Of a stretch of DNA of 64,000 nt, positions 21,293-33,592 are shown piece after piece. Below the pieces are notes generated by a model that made no database searches, was not told the origin of the DNA, and worked only from the letters and a program-made list of their open reading frames with translations. The stretch covers positions 124,001 through 188,000 of the forward strand of contig AJFK01001090.1 of the NCBI GenBank assembly GCA_000467715.1, written 5' to 3'. Position 1 is the stretch's first letter. Each line of letters starts with the position of its first letter. Source of the DNA: Hysterium pulicare CBS 123377 (Eukaryota > Ascomycota > Dothideomycetes > Hysteriales > Hysteriaceae). A program made the position numbers and the translations under genes.

Positions 21293-22455
21293 AAAATATA
21301 GTATACCCTGTGACCAATAGCATAGAGCGTTATAGATGGATATGGAAAGATGTGCTGCAGTAGAGCGCTTCTCGAATCACGCATGATCGCTTGAGGAAAG
21401 TGATAGCTACTAAGTGACGTCGTAAGCAGCGTATCTCATTCTCCGCCATCTATAAAAAAGAGAGCTTGATTTATACTGAGGAGGCGATCTCGAGCGAGCG
21501 AAATGACTTTAGGCTTTCCTCATAGCTCAAGTTGGCTGTCGTCCGCGACCCCATTGCAGATGGGCAAGGGCACGCCTACTGTTTGTGACTTCAGGAGTAT
21601 CGCCTTAGTATTATCTCTGTTATTGCTCACCTCCTCTTTCCACCAGTTCAATTTATCTTCGAGTTTATAAGTTGACCAGTCCACAATCCTTTAAGCCTTC
21701 ACCCCTTCACTTCCCTGTAATCCATAGACCCTATCCTATCAACTCTTTCCGCGCATCTCTCTTCATCAGACCCTCTTCCTCAATCTCTCGCTGCTCTGGC
21801 AATGTCTTCCTCTCTACCTTCTCAAACCTCAACAGCGAAACCTGTTAAAAGCCGGAAATTGTGGAAGGGAAGATAAGTATCATAGTGAAAGGGTGGTGTG
21901 ATAGCCATGCGATATGTAGGAAGAAAGAAAATCATTGGCCGTTCTATAAATCTTGGCGTCGGTGAACTGCTCTTTGGTTGCGAAAAGGGTATGTGCATTT
22001 TCATTTCCGCTCTAGGCATACATTCACCATTCACCTTCACGGGCCTTCAAAAATTCCGCACAATAGCCGAGAAGCTCTTTTACCCTTCGCTCCTCCGCTG
22101 CTTACGCTCCGTGACACTACCCTCCCTCCGAATAGCTATTTTGGCTGATGCGAGACTAACACATTGCGGAACCAGGCATACCTTATCACACTGATCCGAA
22201 GCAACTATTTTCACGATCTGGACAGGATAAGCCGAAGACCGCACTTTATTTCAGTATGTGGAGACCACCATGTCACGTCGTCTGCTCTCGACACTTGACT
22301 AACTATAGTTCATGTTGTATAGGGTCGTCAGTTGTCTTCCAGAACAGTCGAATTTAGAGCAAAGTCCTGCAGCACTCTTTGGAACCGTTGGACCTCAGTG
22401 TTGAACATCCGGCTTTGCTTTGAAGTCCCAGTCTCCAAACGATCTGAGAAGGAAG
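21293..22455. other. intergenic
   Basis: No gene is supported. A short ATG frame at 21801 (MSSSLPSQTSTAKPVK...) ends after 24 codons and might be a first exon or upstream frame of the gene at 22456. The rest is plain. Confidence 0.4.
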
Positions 22456-23280
22456 ATGCAGGAGGCAGAGATTAAATGTGTGGCCACTGGTCCGGATCGC
22501 GTGACGCAGCACTCTCGCTCACCCAAGAAAGAAGATGATGATGAGTTGGAGTGGGCCGGAGAACGAGAATCAACATCACCGATGCGCGGCCGTGTGAAAC
22601 ACAGATCTAGAGCTCAGTTTCAACACCCAAGACCATCGAGCTCAGAGGAGACTAGTCGTGAAGATGGACGGATCGGCGACAACCAACAGGATAGCGCACT
22701 GACTAACGAGACTGGAGAGGAATCTTCTCGTTCAAACTCATCCTCAGATACTCTCTCAAGCTCTCATACTCGATCTCATTCACCACCCTTTCCTTACTCG
22801 TCTTATCTCTCCCCTCAACCACTCTCCATACCAAAACTTCACAGTCTGATCTCTGACCAGCAAACTAATCTTCCCTCACCCTCAGCGCCATCAGCGCCAC
22901 CATCAGCCCCACTCCGATCCGCCTCGGAAGAGTACAAACGTTTCCTAGAAAGCATTGGCATGCCCACAGACAATTCCGTGAGCATAACCTCCTACCAGCC
23001 ACCATATCGCGAACGCTCTGTCTCCCGTGGACGCCGCACCCTCACTTGGTTAGAACGCCTAACTCCACAGCCAAATAGGAGGCTGACTCAGAGGAGATTC
23101 CGGTCACTTTCGGGAGGGGCTCTATGTGACAGGAACGGGATGATATGCACTCTTGAGGAGCGAGGAGGAGGAACGAGGGGATGGTATCAGGGAGAAATCG
23201 ATTTGGATGTGAATGAGGAAGTAGATTTGGCGGATTGGCATGAAGGTGATTTGGATAAGGAAGAAGAAGAGACGTACTGA
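22456..23280 (+). CDS. hypothetical low-complexity protein
   Basis: One open exon of 274 residues. The first 150 residues are Ser/Pro/Glu/Arg-rich and look disordered; residues about 165-180 (SEEYKRFLESIGMP) and 200-235 (arginine-rich, SVSRGRRTLTWLERLTPQP) look more ordered, and the end is acidic. No domain is recognised. The open frame extends 12 codons upstream of this Met through possible acceptors, so an upstream exon is possible. Confidence 0.6.
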   Translation: MQEAEIKCVATGPDRVTQHSRSPKKEDDDELEWAGERESTSPMRGRVKHRSRAQFQHPRPSSSEETSREDGRIGDNQQDSALTNETGEESSRSNSSSDTLSSSHTRSHSPPFPYSSYLSPQPLSIPKLHSLISDQQTNLPSPSAPSAPPSAPLRSASEEYKRFLESIGMPTDNSVSITSYQPPYRERSVSRGRRTLTWLERLTPQPNRRLTQRRFRSLSGGALCDRNGMICTLEERGGGTRGWYQGEIDLDVNEEVDLADWHEGDLDKEEEETY

Positions 23281-23698
23281 TATTGGAGGGGATGAAGTTA
23301 AGGAAGGATGGATTTGGAGGACGTGTTGGATGTACAGGAGAGGAAGATGAAAGAGAAGGGTGTCGAAGGAGGAGGAAGGGGAACTGAAATTGGCATAAGC
23401 TGGGATGTGAGTCTGTTATACTTGGGAAGGTGCTTGGAGTTGCAGATAAGGCGAGTTTGTCGACCTTGAGAAGCGAAGGATCCTGAAATTGTGCAGTGTT
23501 ATACGAAGGTTTTGCAAGGCTGGCTATGATGGGTGTTTATACTATGAGATAACGACCCAGGAACTCCTTTTTTCGTTTTGATGGAATCTTTTCTAGTGAT
23601 GACAACATGTCTGGAAAGCCCATCCATCATGTAAACATACCCAATGGAGACTCAACATAAAAGAGTGAGTATGTTGACGTGTGAACATACCTCAACAC
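23281..23698. other. convergent 3' intergenic region
   Basis: It separates the stops of two convergent genes and likely holds their 3' untranslated regions. Purine-rich; nothing else is seen. Confidence 0.5.
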
Positions 23699-26600
23699 CT
23701 AAACATTCTCAAAAGAAAAGCTCGGACTTCCAGGCTCCGCACTAGCAGCAGTTGGTGGCAAGTCCTCCTTCTTCTCACCCTCCTTCCCATCTTCACGCAC
23801 CACAACCCCCATCTTCCCTCCTTCTTCAACCCGAACAATATCAACGCTAACACAATGCCTAACCGTCTGTTTCAGACCCGGCACCATCGCTCTCAGAGTT
23901 TCCAGCTCATCGAATCCCAATTCACGATTCAAGACTTTGTCTTGAGGCTCCCCTTGATCAAGACGACGTTTGAGGTTGTTGATGAAAGGCATGGCTTTCT
24001 TGGATTCGGACTTGTCGATTTTCTTTGAAACGTCCTTGATGTTAATGTTTGGATAGGAGGTGCGGAGGAGATCAATGTATTTGGTTTGCCAGGCGGGGTA
24101 GGATTGTGCGGCGAAGATTGTGATTTTCTTGTCTGTGGGCAGGACGTTAGTTTAAAGATGATGGTGAGGAGTTAGAATAAGAGAGGAGGGAAAAAACCTT
24201 TCTTCGGATCGAATAGAGCTACTTTGCCCTTCGCTAGTCGCTTGACTTGAGCGCCTTCTGCTGAGGTGATGTTGGACGAAGTCGTTCGTACGTATTCGCG
24301 TGCTGCGGTCAGAGATGGGATAGCCTCGGGAACCTTGGGGTACAGAGCATTCTGGATGGTATCGCCCTATATGGAAGTATGATTAGTATCTGCTATGGGA
24401 ATGAGGTGCATCTCATTGACAAACCTTTTTCAAGACTTCCTGCCAGACGTAATCTGCCCAATGCGGTGCAATCGGCGTCAAGAGCAGAGCTTGAAGCTCA
24501 ATATATCGCTTCGCCAGATCTTCATGCATACCAACACCAGCTGCTTTAGTTGCCTCTCGGTAGAAGTCACGGGCGGCGGTAAAGTCGAAATAGCCCGACT
24601 TCAAGGCATTCTTGTACATCGTGGCTTCGTAATTTTGCTTCGTCTCCGCAACTAAGGAGTTCATCTCATTGTCGAACATAGCATCCCATAGAAGTTTAGG
24701 TGAGCCTGACTTTCGCTGGATGACATCAGGGTTCTTGATGCGCTCGTTGTCTCGTGTGTGCTTGTACTTCTCTCCGTCTTCTACAATGACCGCGTCATTG
24801 ACCAGTTCCTCACACCATTTGCGCAATTCATACAGTTTCAGGATGTTGCTGTTCGCCACGGTTTCTTCGAAGTTAGCGTCTTCAATACCATCTCCTGCGT
24901 CCGCGAGAGCAATTCGAGTTGCATCAGCACCAAACTTGCTGACAGCTTGTTCTAGCGTCAAGAAGTTTCCCGTGCTCTTGCTCATCTTCTCGCCGTTCAA
25001 CATTAAATGGCCGTTGACGCGGAAACTCCTTGGCCAATTAGGTTTATCGAAGATAGCAGTGTGGACGTAGAGATTGAAGGTCAAATGATTCTGAATAAGA
25101 TCTTTTCCACTGGTTCGGAGGTCTAGTGGGTACCAATAATCGAACTGTCGTCGGAGGATTTCCAGTTTATTCTTGTCAATCTCGGTCTTAAAGTCGAGAT
25201 CGGTCCGCTCCCGGCGAGCGAAGATGTAGTCCCACACGTCATCTGTCATTTGATCAGGTGTGATGCCCAGAGGTCCGGCTTCTTTTCCGAACATATCTCG
25301 TTGCAGTAGATGCGCAAAGCTATAGTAAGCCTGATATATTGTGGAATCACTCAGAGATTCGACCATGACGGAGTGGTCCCATGGTAATTTCGTCCCCAGA
25401 CCGTAGCTCCGGGCGCAAGACCAATATTTAAGCCAAGCAACGACTTGAATAAAGGCGTGTTTGGACTCTGGGTAATAGAGCTGTAGATCGCTGTTGATGT
25501 GGTCCAACACCTTCTGTGCCCATTCCCCATCGCCTCCATTCTCGGCGGTACCATAGTTCATAAACCATTGGTCCAGAAGTGCAGCCACGCAGACATCGGA
25601 GCTTCTGCTAATGACTAAACCATCCGGTTCTGCATAGTTGAAAGCCTCACCGGCATTGATCAGTTGTTGTTTCACTAGATCCTTAGCTTGCTCGACCGGT
25701 TTGCCCTTAAAATCACCATAGATCATCGTTCCTTTGTAGAACCCTTCCTTGTAGGCTTTCTCTTTGGCTTCCTCAAGCTTCTTCGTATCTTTAGGTGATT
25801 GAATCTTAAGCTCAGCCACAAGCTTCGGTGCTGTTAGGTTGCCATAAGTTGGTGTGTCGATGATTGGGAGGATATCCAGCTCAGCCCATTCTTTCTGAAT
25901 ACCATCTTAAGAAACGTCAGCCTTCCAATTGGTGCTTTGGGATGAGATTACACTTGCAGTATTCAGCCTTCTTCGCCAAATCCGTTACCGTCGCGAAATC
26001 ATCAGGCGAGTCACTTGGTACACACTATTCCACAAGTTAGTCCTTTTCCTGGGAGGTAGCTCCAGATCAACAGGGAGTACTCACAGTCACAACAGCAGTA
26101 CCTTTAGTATCCTTTACGGTCTCCATGGGCAAAATCCTTACACCATCTTTGTGGACAGAGAGTGGTGCGTTGATGATGGTTCCAACAAGGTCTTTACCCA
26201 AGAATTCGACAGCTTGTGGGTATATACCCCATTGTGGGAAGATGCTTTGGAATGACATGTTCCGGGCGGCACGTTCGCTACAAACAAAATACTCTTGCTC
26301 GGAGACCTTAAAGACCCCGTACTTAATGTTGGGCCCTACAAAACAGCACGTTTGTCCGTACATCGTTTCAGGCCGGAGAGTAGCCGGGATGAAGTAGACA
26401 TTTGCGTCAGATTGGAGTTTGCCTTCCAAGGTCTTCTGAGCCTTCTCTGACCACTGCTTGACTTTCAGCTTCAAAGCAGTATACTCTTGGACAGCAACAC
26501 CCTCTCCAGACTGTCTGTCATGGTCCAGACAAGCCTGACCGTCCTTTGGACTGTCTACGAAATTTGTTAGCGGAGAGCACTACATTTTCAGACTGTGGAC

Positions 26601-27785
26601 TGTACGTACAGATGGTGTATCTCTTTCCGAACTTTATCTTACCCATCTCTTTCAGCTTTCGCATTTGCCACGACACGAATGAATCATAATAGGGGTTAGC
26701 ATCAGTGGTGACGAATTGGCGACGCCAGTCAATCCGGGCTCCAAAGCTAGTGAGATCGCGTTTCGCCAATGGTGGGAAGAAATGAATCCAGTAATAGGGG
26801 TCCGCAAATTTCTGGATTTCTTCTAAAGGAATGCCGAGTGCCAACATAATCTGAAATTGATATTTCGTCTTGACCGTTTTCGCTGCAGCCTTGCCCTTCT
26901 TGGCTGAGAACTTGCTCAGATCAGTCTTAGTCTCCGCTTGAGTGGGAGCTGGAGGCAGCGATTGGTTCGCGCCTTCATCGATAATGTCCTCGACTGGACA
27001 TCCCGCAAAGGTCGGACCAAACATTTCGATTTCTCGAACGAGTTTGTCTGCGCATGCTTTGATCTAATATTCACATCAGTCTTAATACTCAACATAACAC
27101 CTCTCAAACAAGGTGATCATAGGTGTAAAGTGGCACAACAAATAGATCGTCCTTCCAGATGCTGATGTCGCATGGTTTGGTATTGGGGTATCCATTGTAG
27201 GCGCCATGGCCAGTTGATGAACGATATTGACTCACAGGCATGCCCGTGACGTGGTATCCTAGAGGAAATAAGGCTCGTTTGCCTTGCATTCTCGCAAACC
27301 CAGCTGTAAACTCGACTTTACTAGCGGTGAAACTGTGACCGGCGTGTAAAGTTCCGTTCATGTATGGACTATGCAAACGTAAGCAGGCAAGGAGATAATG
27401 ATGCTGGCACACAGCAAGGACAAGGCTTGAACAAGACATACTAGGCCATCGTCCCAAAGAACTTGGGATACTTCGAATGCAACTGCTCCGGGGTGGTGGA
27501 ATCGAAAGGCTCTTCCTCCAAGGTCGGAGCATCTGCTTGAAAGACACCCTTCTCTTCCCATAGCTTCTGATACTTTCTCTCGGTCTCGATCAAAGCATCT
27601 CTCTTTTCTGTGTTTTCGATTTTAAGGGTCTAACCACACTCAGCACATTGGACGAAGGATAGCAAGGTTTCAAGCGGATCTCTAGCGAAACCCACATTCT
27701 TTGAGCTGTGTTCAGGATCAAGGACCGTCAAGGTCGCTGTGACAGCGTCATTGGGCAGCTTGTCGGGCGCTGGGACCTCCGCCAT
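23699..27785 (-). CDS. CDC60: leucyl-tRNA synthetase, cytosolic
   Basis: Class I synthetase that charges tRNA-Leu. Exons: 27785-27696, 27629-27442, 27368-27236, 27063-26610, 26554-26085, 26024-25958, 25905-24425, 24366-24198 and 24132-23699. They keep phase throughout and give about 1161 residues, right for the eukaryotic cytosolic form. The HIGH motif appears as HAGH at residues 101-104 ([14 protein letters not shown]) and KMSKS near residue 773 ([11 protein letters not shown]). The editing domain lies between. The intron 25957-25906 has a GC donor (GCAAGT); using it restores AEY-YGIQKEW, while the nearby GT breaks phase. The first exon is the least certain part: [13 protein letters not shown] is clearly conserved, the 30 residues before it are not. 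Intron 27235-27064 is unusually long (172 nt). Confidence 0.95.
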
Positions 27786-28088
27786 TTTGAGCGGTCTCTG
27801 AAGGTGAGAATATGATATTGGAAGAATGTTGGTCGCCGATGCCGCCAGGAGACTTTCTGGCTTCGAAGGAGAGTTTCTTGGCCCAGGCGAGAAGCTCTGA
27901 ATAGAATTAATCCTTTGGAGTCACACTTGAGGCTTACGTCCACAATCTGATGTTGTTTTGCAGGATTATTCGGAGTCATTATTTTGTGCACCGCCAAGAC
28001 GTCTGTGCGTCGGCTTTTATCACGAAGCCTTCCGAGCATCATCAAGATCTCAAATGATTCCGTGCCATCCTAATACAGATATCAAGCC
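27786..28088. promoter_or_regulatory. divergent promoter region
   Basis: A 303-nt spacer between the divergent synthetase and the small membrane protein gene. It must hold both promoters. No clear TATA box is visible. Confidence 0.5.
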
Positions 28089-28587
28089 ATGTTACGAAAT
28101 TTAATACGACGTCCTGCCGAAACTCCAAAACCGTTATTCGACTTCAAAAAGAATCCCTACAAAGCCAAGCGCCAATGGCCGCCGGACTTCACGAAATTGT
28201 CACCAAAGCATCAATTCAGATTTGAGAGACGGTACAAGAGACGGGCAGCGCTGAAATGGGCACGACCGCGGTGGATGAAATTTACGAAGCTGGCACAGTG
28301 GGGTTCAATATTGTGTTTGTGATATGAAGTCATTTGCAATGCCATTGAACGCTCACCATCACAACAGGCGTTCTAACGTACGGGGTCTTGTTTATGGACG
28401 TTGGACAAGAGGATAACACTTTCTCACCCGTAAGTCTAGCATTTAGCTTGTTGAATATTCAGCTAACGAGATGAAGATTCGCGATTGGTATAAAAGCATT
28501 GCAGACTCGATATGGACTCACAGCCAAACCCTCGATCGACCCAGCCCTGCGCGACCACCGAACGCTAGACAACCTCCGAATCAGTAA
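28089..28587 (+). CDS. small membrane protein, likely mitochondrial
   Basis: Three exons (28089-28314, 28368-28429, 28477-28587; introns 53 and 47 nt) in phase encode 132 residues. The first 75 residues are Arg/Lys-rich with almost no acid (MLRNLIRRPAETPKP, RFERRYKRRAALKWARPRW), which suits mitochondrial import and contact with RNA or ribosome. A single hydrophobic segment follows at about 70-85 (WGSILCVLTYGVLFMD) and then a polar tail with IRDWYKSIADSIW. I do not recognise the name; it looks like a conserved fungal inner-membrane or mitoribosome-associated protein. Mitochondrial location is an inference from composition. Confidence 0.75.
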
Positions 28588-29091
28588 TGCCTTTCACGAT
28601 GTACCATTTGCCTTTAGCCTTACGCTTCATGTATATCAGATATATTATAGGAATAATTTACATCCTGCTGGATGTTGGGGGAAGAGGCCGAAGCACGGGC
28701 AGAACACCTAAGAGGTTGAGGTACCATAGAGCTTCCAGGCGGCATGTTCGTTATATTATCAAGGGTATTCAAATCTCATAACTCGAACCATATCATGATC
28801 TGACGGCGTGAGGATTCGCTGTCCATCAGGTTGAGCCAACAAGGAACGATTATATTCATATGTGGATATCCCGTACCTGCGAGGACGCGATTTTGCTATT
28901 CTTTTGTACCCTGCCGCGGATAGCCATCTAGGTGTTTTCTAGAGGACACTACAGACTTGATTCAAAAGCGTTTAGGCCAATTATCAACATGGTACATACC
29001 TTGTTGCAGGGGACCTCCAATTCAATATCAGCAAGATTGAATTTTCGCTCGAGAAGGACTTATTTCACAGACAGAGAAGCTAATGGTAGCG
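28588..29091. other. intergenic
   Basis: 3' region of the small membrane protein gene followed by sequence with no supported gene. The right part may include more of the decayed kinase. Confidence 0.4.
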
Positions 29092-29726
29092 ATTTTCCGC
29101 AGACTGGCATTCCTCGCCTCATGTCTCAACTGTCTTGCGCATGCTCTGGATTTTATTCACGCAAGCACTACCAAGCATATGGATATCAAACTTAAGAACA
29201 TCCTGGTTAAGAAGACGATTCCCGACGCTGAGGTTGATGCCTGTGCCTAGCGCATCTATATTTCCGATTCTGGCTTTTCCCGCTCATTTGCTTCCGAGGG
29301 CCATGGTCGAAATGAGGTTCCCCCTGCCCGAACCCCAAGATATTGCGCGCCAGAAGTTTATGATTATGAAAAGCATGGTCGCTCAGCCGATATCTTCTCT
29401 TGTGGAAGCGTGTTTTCGGAGATTCTAACGGTTCGTAACGGTAGAGGCCTTGATGAATTTGCTCAGGCACGATTGAGGGCGGCATCTACGATGACTTATT
29501 CCACGGCAATCTTGGCGCAGTATTCGACTAGATTGAGCGAATTTTCTCTCCTTGCTACTACAGCTTTGGGGACAAGTTACGGGATATACTGCAGAGGATG
29601 CTGTGTCGGGATCCTATGCAACGACCAAAAGCATCTGAGCGTAGACGGTTCTTCGAAGTGGCATCTCCTTCAGCTATAATCAGATGCTGTGAACCTCCAC
29701 CGGAACAGTATGAAGAAGAATCGTGA
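29092..29726 (+). pseudogene. broken protein kinase-like gene
   Basis: One frame reads a kinase catalytic loop, with HALDFIHAS then HMDIKLKNILVKK (catalytic Asp and Asn present), a stop codon (TAG) soon after, then the metal-binding motif as SDSGFSRS (DFG changed to DSG) and the activation segment end RYCAPEVYDYEKHGRSADIF. Further on a second frame carries a C-lobe end, DKLRDILQRMLCRDPMQRP, to a stop at 29726. The stop, the frame change and the lost DFG show that it is not functional. The N lobe is not found intact upstream. The style is that of fungal accessory kinases, not a core cell-cycle kinase. Confidence 0.7.
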
Positions 29727-31540
29727 ATATTTTATGTACAGGTGCAGTATTATGGCTCACTACCTTATCACTACGTTACACGGCTTACTTGAGGACATTT
29801 GGTTGCAATTAGCTAGTATTGTAGATCCCTCACTGGGGTTCTCGTGTTCTTTCTAATCGTCATCATTCATGACGTTTTTTCTGTAATTTCTTCTGAAGTT
29901 CTTCGTGCTACAATTCATGTCTTCCAAAACGGAAACACATGCTTAGTCTAGTGGCTCCACATTGTCTCATTCCAAAATGGCCAACACAGGCCTCATCTTC
30001 CATCTACAGAGTCTTCTCTCCGCCACGTCACTGGTACCGCTCAAATCCAAAATCGTGCTTCTAGCGAAGTTCATGTGGCTTGGTGTAGAGTGCCATCGCT
30101 CAAAATCTGGGGTTGCGCCATAATCAAAATCGCATTCCAATCATGGAGTGGACCGCTGGAGTGTTAGGTTCAAACACACCTTCACGATGACAATGATGTT
30201 CATAATCTCTCAGCGTTAATGATATTCATCACCATCGCCACCCTACCATGGTGTAATCAATATCACCAAAGATTCCTCTAACTACAAGCGGAAACCAGTA
30301 CGGCTTCCCTCAATCTCCACCGACAATTAGTCATCCCCGACCTCCACGTGACCGCCACCTCATTCCTTCGCCTATATAAACTCTCCCCCCTTCCCTTCCT
30401 CGAACACCACAACACCCTCATGCTTGTTGGAGACCAACAGAGTGAGCGTCAAAGTTCGACAATCAAAGAACACAGCAGCGGGAGGGCCTAAAACCATGTG
30501 GAGAGGCTCACCGATTGGATGCGTGGCTGGGGCTCCAATCAGATGTCGTCGGTAGGTTTTGATCCTCCTGGTTACTGACTCGTATATATAGATTCAAGGT
30601 AGTTTCTACTGGATTGAATGTAGAGTGGTGAGTGGCATGCTTTATTGGACTTGGCATCAAGGAAGCAAAAGTTTTGGTTTTGAGACGATATGTTGGGTGC
30701 GTGACTGTCGGCATGCAACTAAGTCTTGATACTAAATGGAGATGCTGATGTGCCTTATCAGCGAACCCCATTGAAGGTGAATATCATTATCTCTAAGAAA
30801 TTGGCGCAAGACCTGATGTCATACTTCCAGTGCAGCTCATACTCACACCAAAGAACCACCATCGCCTTCTTCAGCTTCTATGCTAACTAAATCCAGTCCT
30901 CCGCGACGCAACGCAACTCTATCAAGCGTAGAACTCCGAAAGGCCCCAGCAGTCAATACCTGCTTGCCCCATTTGATTTGAAAACATAATCTGAGGTCTT
31001 CGGAACAATTTTTGTTCCCCGAACATTACTATAGGGCTTCTGGATGTTCTGAAATTCTGTGTCTGACCTTCCTGGTCCGTGAGGGAGAAGGAATAATGCC
31101 ATTGATCCAAGAGATTTTATATCCCATCAAGATGAATGGACTGACCGGCGAGCGGGATCACGAGGGACTTTTCAAGCAGGGTATTAGTCATGTATCCCTA
31201 ACTTTCTCTCTACTCTTCTAGTTAAACAATCTCGTTTTCCCAGCTTCAGTTCTACTTCACTACCTGCTCGTGGCGCTCGGATTACATCAAGATCTCGACC
31301 AACTGCATGGCCAGAAGCGGAAAGCAAAGAGCCAAGAATAGCGACGCATGGCTCTTGGATCAATACTACAAAAGTATCAGGGACCAATGTTTGGCCTGGC
31401 AGATTGCTCCTCCTCTATGTTCCTAACAGCAGGCAACTGCTCCTACATGGCTGGAGGTTTGGGCAATGGGTAATGCGGCATAAGAAAGCGGGCTGGACCT
31501 CCATCCCTTAGCATGTGGTAACTAAATATGATGATAATAG
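29727..31540. other. gene-poor spacer
   Basis: No supported gene. Short frames on both strands. It includes the isolated plus-strand TATA site listed separately, followed by a frame of only 21 codons. Confidence 0.4.
30373..30380 (+). promoter_or_regulatory. TATA box (TATATAAA)
   Basis: Lies in GCCTATATAAACTC, followed by a pyrimidine-rich stretch and an ATG at 30420. The same 14-mer occurs at 31923-31936. The ATG opens only a short frame (MLVGDQQSERQSSTIK...). Confidence 0.4.
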
Positions 31541-31925
31541 TCATCATCACTAACCAGAGTTCCTACTGCGCCAACTCCGACACGGTCCGACGCACCCCCA
31601 GCTTGCTCAGGGTTTGGCACACCCGGTCCACTGGCTCCGCACCTTGTGTTCCCAATTTCCCATAGTTGGTTGACTTCACACCAACCTTGGCATGTAACCT
31701 AGCTATTAGCTGAAGAAGCAACATAGATATCTTTGCGTGCCAGATGTCGAAGGACTTCATAAAGCCAGCTGTTCTTTAGACTTTGATCTGGGGGGGTGGG
31801 TTTTTCAGTGCGGAACTCAAACAAAGCAGTGTAAGGGAGGTATTTGAACCTGCGGAGGCTATCGATATGAGAAGACTTACAAAGACATTACTAATCTACT
31901 ATCCGACTTTAGTTTCCAGGATGCC

Positions 31926-31933
31926 TATATAAA
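31926..31933 (+). promoter_or_regulatory. TATA box (TATATAAA)
   Basis: Same GCCTATATAAACTC 14-mer as at 30370, followed by a pyrimidine-rich leader and ATGs at 32002 and 32013. It points opposite to the array units. Confidence 0.4.
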
Positions 31934-32012
31934 CTCCCTTTCCCTTGACCTCTTTCCGCTACTACACTGATTTCCAAGGGACTAAGATTATAAGCCCGAA
32001 GAATGCCGAGCC

Positions 32013-32240
32013 ATGCCCGGAGGTAGATATCTGTACCGTATTGTTGGGTTTCGTATTCTTTGGAAAATCATAAAAGCTGACTTGGTCACATCATGCCTCA
32101 ACAGCCGATGGCCTTTCATCAACCGAAAAGGGGCAGCAGACAAATCCATGGTTGCGGAGCGTGGGATCAAATCACAATCTGGAAGGCGCTTCGATGGTGG
32201 AACTCGAGGCCATGGAAGAATTGAAGACTTAGAGGGTTGA
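32013..32240 (+). CDS. possible small ORF behind a TATA box
   Basis: 75 codons starting MPGGRYLYRIVGFRILWK, about 85 bases after the TATA box at 31926. No recognised domain. An earlier ATG at 32002 closes after 8 codons. Weak support. Confidence 0.2.
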   Translation: MPGGRYLYRIVGFRILWKIIKADLVTSCLNSRWPFINRKGAADKSMVAERGIKSQSGRRFDGGTRGHGRIEDLEG

Positions 32241-32755
32241 GAAGATGAAGAGAATTGATACCGCTCATCATCACAGGCACCTACATATGATGCTCATTGG
32301 CCATATCCACTACCTCTCGCTACCTTTTTCTCGTCCTCCTCGCTCTATGTCCCCACTCCAACTACCATAGTCAATTCCGGATTCTGTAGTTGAATTCGAA
32401 TTCGCGAATATCCCAGCCCATAGGCTCGTATTTTGACATGTTTCAGAGCCAGAAACAGATACTCTCGATGTCATCACGTTCAACGTCTTCTCAACAACAA
32501 CAACATGCGAGTACAAGTTTGCCTCGTTTTGGAGGACTAAAGTCCGAGAGACGTGACTCCTGCAATGTCTAAGATATAGACCACTATGAGCCTTGGTGTC
32601 TGTAGATAAGAGAAGAGAGAAGTGGGGAGGAAGATATGGCTTTATAGAAAGGCGAGCAGGATTGAAGTCACGTTGATATCGGTCAAAGAAAGGGAATCGC
32701 GGTATGAGTTAGCGGAGTAGGTTCTTGAAGATAGGGGTGATGATGCCGGGCTTTG

Positions 32756-33091
32756 TTATCCATGCAGCAGATGGTGGTAGTCGTCATATCCTCCGGACTC
32801 TTCAACTTGACCAGACGCACCAAACATCCTATGAAAATCGAGGATTTCGTATTTGACTCCGACCTTCCAAGTCCACGACCGGGTTAATGGCTTCAGCCAT
32901 TTGGGTATATTGACAATCATAGCTGAGAGGCATGGGAAGTGCTCGTTCCAGAACGCAACATCGCGTGCAGTTTGCCCATGTTTGGGAACGGGAGCCACGA
33001 GTCCACAACCATGAGGATCTCGCGTTTCCCTGTTGAATGCAAAAACCCAGAGTCTGGTTCTAAGGTGCAGAGAATTAGAACGGGAGAACAT
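32756..33091 (-). CDS. small ORF of the tandem array (111 aa)
   Basis: An ATG frame of 111 codons placed just after a TATATGAAAG box near 33104. It is Trp/His-rich (RLWVFAFNRETRDPHG, WLKPLTRSWTWKVG) with no signal peptide that I can see. Its DNA matches neighbouring units in at least two blocks, but the frame is broken in the next unit. It may be an expressed member of the family. Confidence 0.35.
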   Translation of the reverse strand: MFSRSNSLHLRTRLWVFAFNRETRDPHGCGLVAPVPKHGQTARDVAFWNEHFPCLSAMIVNIPKWLKPLTRSWTWKVGVKYEILDFHRMFGASGQVEESGGYDDYHHLLHG

Positions 33092-33592
33092 AGAGAGGCT
33101 TTCATATAGGGGTAATAGTCACATTGGTGCTAACTTGATTACTATGTCGGCATAAGTCGCGCGGGCCGGGTTTGAGGAGGCGGATTTTCGCGGTGATGCC
33201 CATCACCTATCAGGAAAAGAGTATGGTAATTATCAGTATAGACCCCGACATCTTCGACTCGACCCGACGCACCCAGATCTCATGGGCCTTGTCGTTTTTC
33301 GCATTTGGCCCCAAAATCTCCGAGCCATGAGCATGAAGCCATTTTCGTGGACATTTTCAGTCTGAAGACAGCCATTCTTGAGGTGCTCGAATGATTTTAG
33401 CTCGTAACCACAACATAGTGTGCAGTTACTGCGGTTTTGGAGACGGTGACATTGGGTTCACAGCCATGACGCTGTAGATCCTTTCTTTTGAAGACAGGAA
33501 ACCAAATGCTGGCTTTGGGGTGAGGATGTGAAAGGTCGATGAAGGAAGAGGAGGATTTATAGCAGAATTGGAGAAAGAAGGTTTGTTAGTGC

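Noticed and set aside
26985-27240. Leucyl-tRNA synthetase as a pseudogene because of frame changes
   Set aside because: All frame changes coincide with good splice signals, and the spliced frame keeps phase from exon 2 to the stop.
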